Assembly: GCF_042675965.1 (NCBI RefSeq)
Contig: NZ_JBHTKJ010000018.1
Coordinates: 1-42,788, forward strand
Source: Virgibacillus_R byunsanensis
Lineage (GTDB): Bacteria; Bacillota; Bacilli; Bacillales; Amphibacillaceae
Reading direction: 5' to 3'
Length of the DNA: 42,788 nt
Shown here: positions 25,327-32,166 of the stretch, in pieces
Position numbering within the stretch: the first letter of the stretch is position 1
Layout: the number at the start of each line of letters is the position of its first letter
Translations under genes and position numbers: made by a program
The notes under the pieces: model-generated
Databases searched by the model: none
Seen by the model: only the letters and a program-made list of their open reading frames with translations
Told to the model about the DNA's origin: nothing

Positions 25327-25746
25327 TCAATCATTATTTTTATTTTCAGTTACGATTTGCATCGGAACCCCCATCGTCTGATTAGAGTCCATCCAAGCTA
25401 ATTCCCAGTCGATTCCTTCATGTAGAGCTGCCCCTTCTTTTAGAAATCCTTTCTCATTCAATACACCCATTTCTGAAATTACATCATCCACTTCAAATGC
25501 AATATGAAAAAAACCCTCACCATGTTTTTCTAGATAATTATAAGGGCCAAACCCTTTTTCTTTAGGACAAATCAATTCCAAGATCACCCCTGAAACTTGG
25601 AAAAGAGCAACTTCTGCCCCCCTTCCGTCAAAATAAAATCTCTTGATATATGTCATATTTAAAACATCTTTGTATAGATGGATTGCCTTATTCAAATCTC
25701 TAACTAAAAATGCTATATGGTGAATTTTATTTACGATAAAAATCAC
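25327..25746 (-). CDS. VOC-superfamily protein (glyoxalase/methylmalonyl-CoA epimerase-like)
   Basis: 139 residues with the single-domain VOC pattern: KIHHIAFLVRDLNKAIHLY at the start and GEGFFHIAFEVDDV in the middle provide His ligands, and Glu residues in VILELICP and late in the protein can complete a metal site. The family includes methylmalonyl-CoA epimerase, glyoxalase I and extradiol dioxygenases. The size favours an epimerase- or isomerase-type enzyme, but a ring-cleaving role cannot be excluded. The GTG start at 25746 overlaps the amidase stop as GTGA, so translation is coupled. It is the second gene of the operon. Confidence 0.82.
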   Translation of the reverse strand: MIFIVNKIHHIAFLVRDLNKAIHLYKDVLNMTYIKRFYFDGRGAEVALFQVSGVILELICPKEKGFGPYNYLEKHGEGFFHIAFEVDDVISEMGVLNEKGFLKEGAALHEGIDWELAWMDSNQTMGVPMQIVTENKNND

Positions 25747-26360
25747 CCACCTTTAACACCTATTTTTTCTAAAACGTAGTCTAGTGACACGACATCACCA
25801 TATTTTTGATGAATGTCATATAAATTTGCTTCGTGAGCAGTTCTATCTCGGTCCCCCACACACTCTCTAGGAACAATAACTCGATATCCATATTGCAATC
25901 CGTCAACAACAGTCGCTCGAACACACCCTGAAGTGGTACATCCTAAGACCAGCAGTGTATCGACTTGCATAGATGAAAGCAATGATTGAAGTTCCGTCCC
26001 GAAGAAAGCGCTTGCAAACTTTTTAGTAAGTAAAGGCTCTTTGTTTGGGTCCCATTTCAATGATGGATCGACTTCTACGTAAGGGCTATCATTACTTAGA
26101 ACACCAAGTGCAGGAACCTTTTTCAAAAAATAGCCTCCATCCCATTGGTGTGGATCATAACTCACAGTGGTAAAAATGATAGGAATTTCTCTAGTTCTAC
26201 ATAAAGTTAACAGTCGCTTAGTCGCTTTTAATTCACTCTCTAAATCCGCACCCAAAGGACTATTAACATCAGTAAATCCATTAATATAATCAACAACAAT
26301 AACTCCCGGTTGTTCTCCGAATCCCACATTTGCACCAAAGTCATCAAGTTGATCTATCAT
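25743..26360 (-). CDS. isochorismatase-type cysteine amidohydrolase (maleamate/N-carbamoylsarcosine amidase-like)
   Basis: 205 residues from ATG 26360 (GGAGGTGA upstream; a TTG at 26375 is in frame but less likely). Catalytic Asp in IVVDYINGFTD, Lys in LTKKFASAFFGT, and the nucleophile Cys in GCTTSGCVRATVVDGLQYGY form the complete triad. CVGDRDRTAHEANLYDI is the region shared with N-carbamoylsarcosine amidase and maleamate amidohydrolase (NicF) rather than with isochorismatase. It should release ammonia from an amide of a short dicarboxylate. It is the first gene of the leftward operon, right after an operator-containing promoter. Confidence 0.86.
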   Translation of the reverse strand: MIDQLDDFGANVGFGEQPGVIVVDYINGFTDVNSPLGADLESELKATKRLLTLCRTREIPIIFTTVSYDPHQWDGGYFLKKVPALGVLSNDSPYVEVDPSLKWDPNKEPLLTKKFASAFFGTELQSLLSSMQVDTLLVLGCTTSGCVRATVVDGLQYGYRVIVPRECVGDRDRTAHEANLYDIHQKYGDVVSLDYVLEKIGVKGG

Positions 26361-26407
26361 TATATTCACCTCCACAATTTAAAAGCATCTATTTGTAGCT
26401 TGTAAAA

Positions 26408-26436
26408 ATACTATCACATTGTATACAATAAATCAA
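26408..26436 (-). promoter_or_regulatory. promoter of the leftward catabolic operon with operator in the spacer
   Basis: On the minus strand TTGATT (26431-26436) and TAGTAT (26408-26413) are exactly 17 bases apart, and TTGTATACAA (26419-26428) fills the spacer. Regulator binding here should block RNA polymerase. Confidence 0.6.
26419..26428. promoter_or_regulatory. TTGTATACAA operator 3
   Basis: An identical palindrome, here extended to 12 bp (ATTGTATACAAT). It lies inside the leftward promoter. Confidence 0.7.
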
Positions 26437-26553
26437 CAAACTATTTTAAGTTTTTAGAAAAGTATATAAAAACATGGCTTTTATCCTATAAAACGTATGT
26501 TATAATCAATAAAAGTTATAAAATTTTATTTTTTTAATCACCATTATTACCGA

Positions 26554-26563
26554 TTGTATACAA
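26554..26563. promoter_or_regulatory. TTGTATACAA operator 4 (permease promoter)
   Basis: Again extended to ATTGTATACAAT; TATACA within it can itself serve as the -10 of the rightward permease promoter. It lies 53 bases before the permease ATG. Confidence 0.65.
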
Positions 26564-26615
26564 TAAAAATTATCTTTCTGTCAAATTACATTTGTTTTTA
26601 TAAGGAGGCTACTAC

Positions 26616-27968
26616 ATGTCCATCAAAATATTTAGACCTGCGTCTGTACTTCTAATGGGTTTTTCTTCTCTTTTGTTTGAATTAACACATTTATCCATTT
26701 TTGAATTCTTTGTCCGCTTTTTTGCGCTCATCGCTATCCTTTCATTTTTGCCTTATTTAACAAAAGTCCCGAAAATCTTGATAATTTCTCTTCTTGGAGT
26801 ATCATCTATCCTTTATGTGGTTAATGGGAGTTTATACGAAGGATTTATTGGACTTAATATGAATGCAACCATTTTAATGATCTTTATATTCGTTCCATTG
26901 CTATCAATTCCTATTAAGTTCGGAGACTATCTAACTCAAATTAATAATGTGTTAACAAAGTACATGAAAAGTACCATTAGATTATATTTATTTATTAAGT
27001 TTTCTGTCCTAGGTGTAGGATCAATTATGGGCATGGGAACAGTCCCTCTCATCTATCACCTAACAAATACGAAAGTTGTTAGACTCTATCAACCATTACA
27101 AATATCTGCAATCGGCAGAGGATTTTCGCTATCATTTTTATGGTCGCCCTATTATATTTCAATTGCTTTCATGATCTCTTATTACAATGTAAATTGGATA
27201 GAAATCGCACCTTTTGGACTAGTGTTTACACTACTAGGAACAATCGTTGGAGTAATTTTACTAAGAAAATATAATCAAAAACTTGAAGTTTCACTTGATA
27301 GAAACTATGACGGCAAAAAAGCAAAGAAAAAGCTGCTAGAATTAGTAAGCATTATTGCATTAATTACATTTGTGTCAATCATCATCGATTCTCAAGTAGA
27401 TCAATCGATGTTAACTGTCATTTCATTAGTTGCTATTATCACTTCATTTATATGGTCATTATTTTTCCAATCTTTTAAATCTTACCTTCAAAGCTTATAT
27501 CAATTTACTCAAGAACGTGTTCCAGCAATGGGAAATGAACTTTCATTATTCATTGCAGCCGGGGTTATAGGCCACGCTATTCTCATTTCCGGAGCAGACC
27601 AACTTATGATGATCTTTTTAGATACCGTTGGAGTCACCCACACACTGGTTGTGATCCCTGTTGTATCTATGGTTATCCTTGTATTTTCATACATAGGAGT
27701 ACTATCGATAGTACCTATAACCGTAGTTACCATTGCACTAAGCGCTTCACCTTTATATATGGATGATCATTTAATACTGGCACTAGGAACATTGCTAATA
27801 TGGTCAATTACAGTCGTTTCATCGCCCTTTTCAGGTGTTAATTTACTAATGGCTTCATTAACTAAAAAGAACCCTTTCGAATACGGGCTTAAGTTAAATT
27901 TAAAATTTTCAATAGTTTTTTGGATAACAGGATATTTAGCACTAGTTGTAATTTATTATTTGATTTAG
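26616..27968 (+). CDS. multi-pass membrane protein, probable transporter
   Basis: 450 residues, almost entirely hydrophobic, with about 11-12 membrane segments split by a basic cytoplasmic loop near the middle (DGKKAKKKLLE). Conserved-looking turns include LGVGSIMGMGTVPL and VSSPFSGVNLL, reminiscent of ion-coupled permeases of the IT or CitM/DcuC-like groups, but I cannot fix the family. AAGGAGG precedes the ATG. It has its own TTGTATACAA operator and diverges from the catabolic operon, so it probably transports the substrate, a pathway intermediate or an end product (for example a dicarboxylate) alongside the TRAP system. Confidence 0.7.
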   Translation: MSIKIFRPASVLLMGFSSLLFELTHLSIFEFFVRFFALIAILSFLPYLTKVPKILIISLLGVSSILYVVNGSLYEGFIGLNMNATILMIFIFVPLLSIPIKFGDYLTQINNVLTKYMKSTIRLYLFIKFSVLGVGSIMGMGTVPLIYHLTNTKVVRLYQPLQISAIGRGFSLSFLWSPYYISIAFMISYYNVNWIEIAPFGLVFTLLGTIVGVILLRKYNQKLEVSLDRNYDGKKAKKKLLELVSIIALITFVSIIIDSQVDQSMLTVISLVAIITSFIWSLFFQSFKSYLQSLYQFTQERVPAMGNELSLFIAAGVIGHAILISGADQLMMIFLDTVGVTHTLVVIPVVSMVILVFSYIGVLSIVPITVVTIALSASPLYMDDHLILALGTLLIWSITVVSSPFSGVNLLMASLTKKNPFEYGLKLNLKFSIVFWITGYLALVVIYYLI

Positions 27969-28006
27969 TATAAAAAATTAAGAGTAATCTTTAATCTTCC
28001 TATTAT

Positions 28007-28361
28007 TGACGTAAAGGAAAGCTATCAACCAAATTATGGTACTATTATTACTATCATGACTAAAGAATTAGCAACTAGACGAGAAAAGAACAAATTCCTG
28101 CTCGTATTCTCAGACGGCGAACCAGCCGCTGCCAATTATGATCAGAATGGAATTATTGACACGAACGTCGCCGTATCAGAAGCACGCAAAAAAGGCATCG
28201 ATGTCATCGGAATGTTTCTCGCTGATGGAGAGATCGATGAACGTGAAGATGAAACGATGAAAAATATTTACGGAAAAGAACGCCTAATGATTCCAAGTGT
28301 TGAGGAGTTACCTGAACACTTTGCACCGCTTTTGAAGAGATTGTTGTTGCGGATGGTTTAG
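28007..28361 (+). pseudogene. duplicated, internally deleted 3' end of yojO (right direct repeat)
   Basis: 28007-28037 equals 12799-12829, and 28056-28361 equals 12938-13243. The intervening 108 bases of yojO are replaced by an unrelated 18-base stretch. The open frame 28056-28361 repeats the last 101 residues of YojO with one amino-acid change early on and Ile to Val later. It starts at an internal Met without a ribosome binding site, so it is a remnant, not a gene. The sequence after the stop (GGGGCAACT...) leads into a terminator and could be the original downstream sequence of yojO. Confidence 0.88.
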
Positions 28362-28413
28362 GAGGGGCAACTAAACATAAATATAGAGTCACCACTGTCA
28401 ACTCTATAAATTG

Positions 28414-28440
28414 GTTGGGGCATTAGTTAAGGCCCCCAAC
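28414..28440 (+). terminator. terminator after the yojO remnant
   Basis: GTTGGGGC pairs with GCCCCCAAC (one bulged base) and is followed by TTCCTTTATT. Probably it is the ancestral terminator of yojO, now separated from the intact gene by the island. A second small inverted repeat (TATAGAGT/ACTCTATA) lies at 28382-28408. Confidence 0.6.
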
Positions 28441-28492
28441 TTCCTTTATTACCTAATGCTTGACCATTAATAACATACATAATCTTTAAAGT

Positions 28493-29599
28493 TTAACAAA
28501 GGTCAGGATCAATCTCAATCACAATTTTGCCAAAGTGTTGCCGTTTCTCCAGTGCATTTTGGGCTTCAGCAATGTCTTCAAAAGAATACTTCTTATACAC
28601 TATGGGTTTGATTTCTCCTCTCCAAATTAAATTTGTCACTTGCAAGAAATCCTCCCAATTCCCCATTGGCGCTCCTAAAACTTGGCGATGGTGTTGGTAA
28701 ATTTCCCGAATACTTATTTCTGGAAAGTCTCCTGCTGTCGCTCCTGACAGAATCAATTTACCACCCATATCAAGACAATTCAAGCTATCTCTGAAAGTAG
28801 GTTTCCCCACTGCATCGAATGCAAGTTGCACCCCTTCATTTTGGGTCCATTCCATAACTTCTTCACGCCAATTTCCGTGTGAATCGAAAACAGCAACAGC
28901 ACCTAATTCTTGTGCTTTTTTCCTTTTTTCTTCACTTCCTGCAATAGCTATAACTTCAGCACCAGCCCTAACAGCGATTTGCAGTTGAGCCGACCCCAGT
29001 CCACCTGATGCACCCACAATAAGAACCCGGTCTGAAGGCTTTATGTGACCAACTGTAACCACAGCGCGCCACGCTGTCGTATATACGGCAGGTATACTAG
29101 CAGCTTGCACAGAAGGGATATGGTTTGGAATTTCAATAATGTTTTTCGCAGGAGCGACCACGTATTCTGCAAATCCTCCCCATAAATGCTCTCCTATAAT
29201 TTTGTAATCATGACACATGCTTGGTTCACCTTGACGGCAATAACGACATGTACCACAACCAAAAGCGGAATTTAATAAAACACGCTTACCTATTGCAGGA
29301 CGTTTGTTTTGTTCTTCTTTATGTTCTGTGTGACCATATTGAACAACTTGCCCAACAATATCAACGCCTGAAATATGAGGAAGCGTAATTTTCGGAACCC
29401 CAGGTCCTTTTAATCCTTCCCTGACAAAAATATCAAGATGATTCAAAGCTGTGGCTTTTACTTTTATCAATACTTCTCCTTGTCCTACACGTGGGACAGG
29501 GACTTCCTTGATATTGAGCACCTCGGGTCCTCCATGTTCTTCTATAAGTACGGCCTTCATTTTTTCAGGAATAAAAGCTTTATTTAATTTCTGCTTCAT
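28493..29599 (-). CDS. zinc-loop medium-chain dehydrogenase/quinone-reductase-like protein
   Basis: 368 residues. GroES-like N-terminal half with the structural zinc loop FGCGTCRYCRQGEPSMC at about 119-135, then a Rossmann half with VLIVGASGGLGSA at about 192-204 for NAD(P)H. The catalytic zinc Cys of classical alcohol dehydrogenases is not obvious (ALNHLDIF in its place), which is the quinone-oxidoreductase pattern. It should reduce or oxidise an enone, aldehyde or alcohol. AAAGGAG precedes ATG 29599. It is a single gene just outside the right-hand repeat, with no TTGTATACAA site, so it is probably not part of the island. Confidence 0.85.
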   Translation of the reverse strand: MKQKLNKAFIPEKMKAVLIEEHGGPEVLNIKEVPVPRVGQGEVLIKVKATALNHLDIFVREGLKGPGVPKITLPHISGVDIVGQVVQYGHTEHKEEQNKRPAIGKRVLLNSAFGCGTCRYCRQGEPSMCHDYKIIGEHLWGGFAEYVVAPAKNIIEIPNHIPSVQAASIPAVYTTAWRAVVTVGHIKPSDRVLIVGASGGLGSAQLQIAVRAGAEVIAIAGSEEKRKKAQELGAVAVFDSHGNWREEVMEWTQNEGVQLAFDAVGKPTFRDSLNCLDMGGKLILSGATAGDFPEISIREIYQHHRQVLGAPMGNWEDFLQVTNLIWRGEIKPIVYKKYSFEDIAEAQNALEKRQHFGKIVIEIDPDLC

Positions 29600-29801
29600 T
29601 TATATTCTCCTTTCAAGAAATGTTAAAAGTAAATGTACATAACACCCTTTGCATGCGTCCTCTTCTATGATCAGTAAAAGGATTTTTATTAGAAAACTTG
29701 GCATTCGTTAAAGGGATTCTTGGAAAGCGTACTTTGCTTTTTTAGAAGCCCTTATGCTTTGGAGTGCAAGCTTTTATGGCGAATGACCTAGCTACACTAA
29801 T

Positions 29802-29834
29802 GTAAATAAGAAAGTTTTATGCTTTCTTATTTGC
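29802..29834. repeat. hairpin repeat, copy 2 (first copy at 3205-3237)
   Basis: GTAAATAAGAAAG pairs with CTTTCTTATTTGC around the loop TTTTATG, which matches the first copy's stem length and all but one loop base. Confidence 0.5.
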
Positions 29835-29870
29835 TAAAAAAAGGGTGTCCCAAAATGTTGAGACAGCCCC
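29835..29870 (-). terminator. rho-independent terminator of the peptide/amide operon
   Basis: On the minus strand GGGCTGTCTC pairs with GGGACACCC (one bulge and one wobble) and is followed by T7. It lies 36 bases beyond the stop codon of the M20-like gene. Confidence 0.75.
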
Positions 29871-29905
29871 AGTTAGAATAAATCTATGCTAACTTACTTT
29901 TTATT

Positions 29906-31309
29906 TTATTCTTTTTCCATACCTTTTAAATAATTATCAAAAAAGACAACCATAGACTTTTCAAAATCTAATATACCATCCACCGTACAATACTCATCAC
30001 TTGAATGCTGCCTTGCACCGTGACCTAGGCCACCAGTTACATATGGTATATTTAAATATCTTTCAAAGACGTAATATGGTGCACTGCCAGGGTTAAGTGG
30101 CCAAATTTGAGGTTCTTTTCCCATCTGTTTGTAAGTATTGATCATTGCCTGTACAACATTTTCTTTAATGGAAGCTTTAGACCAATAGTATTTGTTATAA
30201 ACCTTCATTTCTATATCTGAATACCCGTGATCATCTAAGTGAGTTCTAATAGATTCAACTACTTCATCTGGCTCCATATGTGGAACCATTCTCACATCTA
30301 CTTTAGCTGTAGCTATATGTGGGAGCAATGTCTTCGTTTCTGGACCGGAATAACCAGAAAAGATTCCATCAATATTAAATTGTGGTCTACTAAAAAGTTT
30401 CTCCCAGACATCTAAACCCTTACCTTCATACTTGAGTCTTTTCACATCGTAATTCTCTAGAAAAACATTTTCATCAAAGAGTCCTTCATCAATTTGTTTT
30501 TTAAGAAGATCTCTCTCATCTTGCTCAAGTGGAGAAACATCTTTTAACAAATCTTTAATAAGGATATTTTCATCTTCATCTACTAGTGTAGAAAGCGCAT
30601 TCACAAGTCTCCAAGCTGGATTTTTCACCCACGCATTAAATGACCCATGTATCCCTCTGCTTGTAGGACCACCCCAGTCTCCTCCCTGGCAAATCAATTC
30701 AAAATACAAAAGACCTTTTGTACCTAAAGTAAGACTCGGCGTTCCAACTTCATCTTGATCAAAAAATGGGAAAAGTACTGCCTCAGCTTTTGATAACTTT
30801 TCTTTATATTGTTCTAAGAATGCAGGGAAACTTCTGCTTCCCATTTCCTCTTCACCTTCAAAAGCAAAAATAAGATTTACTGGTAACTTACCTTCAACTT
30901 CTTTAATTGCCCGTAACGAATTAAAAAATGCAGCCATAGGTCCTTTCGTATTAACAGCTCCACGGTTTACAATACAAGGGCCGAATTGAGGTAAATCTTT
31001 TATTTCTCCTCCGAATGGTTCAACAGTCCAACCGTCTTCATCTGTTGGCATAACATCATACATTCCATAAATTAATAATGTATGCTCATTTCCTTCATCT
31101 ATCTCACCGAAAACGATAGGATGCCCTTTTGTTTGAACAACTTCTGATTCTCCACCTAAATCCACAATAATCTCTTTTAACGCATTAGCTGTTTCCTTAA
31201 TTCCTTCACCTGTATAACTTATACTCGGCATTCTAAGTAAATCTCTTACTCTGTCCAAATCCTCCGAAAAGTTGTCATCTAAATTGGCCAAAATTTTATC
31301 AAGATTCAT
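29906..31309 (-). CDS. M20-family peptidase-like protein with replaced metal ligands
   Basis: 467 residues from ATG 31309 (AGGGGG upstream; the frame opens earlier, at 31354). It has the M20 catalytic domain with a lid insertion. Where the family has GHYDV the sequence is YGMYDV (Met83 for the first metal His). Where it has RGAxDxKG it is RGAVNTKG (Asn120 for the bridging Asp). The base Glu motif EGEEEMGS (about 151-158) and a C-terminal His (RQHSSDE) remain. A classical two-zinc centre is thus unlikely. It is the last gene of the operon and overlaps the upstream iminopeptidase-like gene by 11 bases. The default label would be dipeptidase; I consider the reaction open. Confidence 0.82.
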   Translation of the reverse strand: MNLDKILANLDDNFSEDLDRVRDLLRMPSISYTGEGIKETANALKEIIVDLGGESEVVQTKGHPIVFGEIDEGNEHTLLIYGMYDVMPTDEDGWTVEPFGGEIKDLPQFGPCIVNRGAVNTKGPMAAFFNSLRAIKEVEGKLPVNLIFAFEGEEEMGSRSFPAFLEQYKEKLSKAEAVLFPFFDQDEVGTPSLTLGTKGLLYFELICQGGDWGGPTSRGIHGSFNAWVKNPAWRLVNALSTLVDEDENILIKDLLKDVSPLEQDERDLLKKQIDEGLFDENVFLENYDVKRLKYEGKGLDVWEKLFSRPQFNIDGIFSGYSGPETKTLLPHIATAKVDVRMVPHMEPDEVVESIRTHLDDHGYSDIEMKVYNKYYWSKASIKENVVQAMINTYKQMGKEPQIWPLNPGSAPYYVFERYLNIPYVTGGLGHGARQHSSDEYCTVDGILDFEKSMVVFFDNYLKGMEKE

Positions 31310-32156
31310 AGTTAACCCCCTGAACATGGGTACTTGAAATAAAATCACGCACATTCTCTAAATACTCGGTGTTTTCCTCAACATGCGGAGAGTGGCCACT
31401 ATTCTTATACACAATTAGTTTTGAATTTGGTATTTCCTTTGCGAGAACTTCTGAGCATTCAACAGGGGTTACCCAGTCATGAGCTCCAACAGACACTAAG
31501 ACAGGTACTTCAATTTCTTTTAGTTTATCTTCAATATCATAGTTTGGTTGATTCACGCTAAAAGCATAATTATGTGTTTTATAGTGATAATAGATAGATT
31601 CTATTCTCTCTTTATTTTTTTCAGGGTTATATTCAACCGTATATAATGGAAGAATAGCTCCAAATATTTCTTTCATGTCATCATCTGAAAATACCCGTCC
31701 TTCCCATAGGCGATCAAGCATTTCTTTATCTACACCTGGCAAGTCCGCTTCTAGAGCTGTTTTAGTTGAAAGGTGATGAAACTTTTGATTTGCTGCAGTA
31801 TCTCTTAACAGTACTCGTGAAACGTTATTAGGATATCGTAATGCGTACTCAAGGGACAGAAAGCCTCCATAAGACCCACCATGAATCATTATCTTTTCAA
31901 TTCCTAGTTGATTTCTAAGCTCATCAATATCTGCTGCCCATTGTTCATGAGTATAAGGAGGTTTATCTTCAGACCTTCCTGATCCTCTCATATCTAAAAA
32001 TACTAATTTAAAATCTTTCTCTAAATCACTAAAGGCATTATAGTCTGCTCTACAATCTCCTAATCCTGGTGCCCCATGAATAAAGAATATTGTTTCTCCA
32101 TTGTCCTTTCCATGGACTTCATAATAAACGTTACAATCATTAATAGTTGTATACAT
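31299..32156 (-). CDS. proline iminopeptidase-like alpha/beta hydrolase
   Basis: 285 residues. HGAPG near residue 28, DMRGSGRS near 56, the nucleophile elbow GGSYGG near 95 (Ser), an Asp in VGAHDWVTP and His in NSGHSPHVEE give a complete triad and the S33 proline-iminopeptidase signature. It should remove N-terminal residues (often Pro) from short peptides or cleave related amides. It lies between the M24- and M20-like genes, 10 bases after the former, in one leftward operon with a peptide transporter. Confidence 0.85.
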   Translation of the reverse strand: MYTTINDCNVYYEVHGKDNGETIFFIHGAPGLGDCRADYNAFSDLEKDFKLVFLDMRGSGRSEDKPPYTHEQWAADIDELRNQLGIEKIMIHGGSYGGFLSLEYALRYPNNVSRVLLRDTAANQKFHHLSTKTALEADLPGVDKEMLDRLWEGRVFSDDDMKEIFGAILPLYTVEYNPEKNKERIESIYYHYKTHNYAFSVNQPNYDIEDKLKEIEVPVLVSVGAHDWVTPVECSEVLAKEIPNSKLIVYKNSGHSPHVEENTEYLENVRDFISSTHVQGVNYES

Positions 32157-32166
32157 ATAATTCCTC

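Larger units (their letters stand above)
29600..29905. other. 306-base gap holding a hairpin repeat and a terminator
   Basis: No gene is visible. The segment around 29684-29800 shares scattered words (AAACTTGGC, GGCGAA, ACT-TATGTA) with 3150-3204, followed by the hairpin repeat at 29802 and the terminator at 29835. Confidence 0.45.

Noticed and set aside
13551..26375. Nicotinate (nic) degradation cluster
   Set aside because: Amidase, isomerase-fold and hydrolase genes recall nicF, nicE and nicD, but there is no nicX-like dioxygenase, no molybdenum hydroxylase, and two of the three analogues lack the expected catalytic residues.
28056..28361. Independent 101-residue VWA-like gene
   Set aside because: It is a near copy of the yojO C-terminus without its MIDAS motif, start signal or ribosome binding site, so it is a duplication remnant.
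29835..29870. End of an IS element
   Set aside because: The GGGCTGTCTC...GGGACACCC sequence looked like a transposon end, but it has a T7 tail directly behind an operon, and no transposase or matching second end was found; a terminator explains it.
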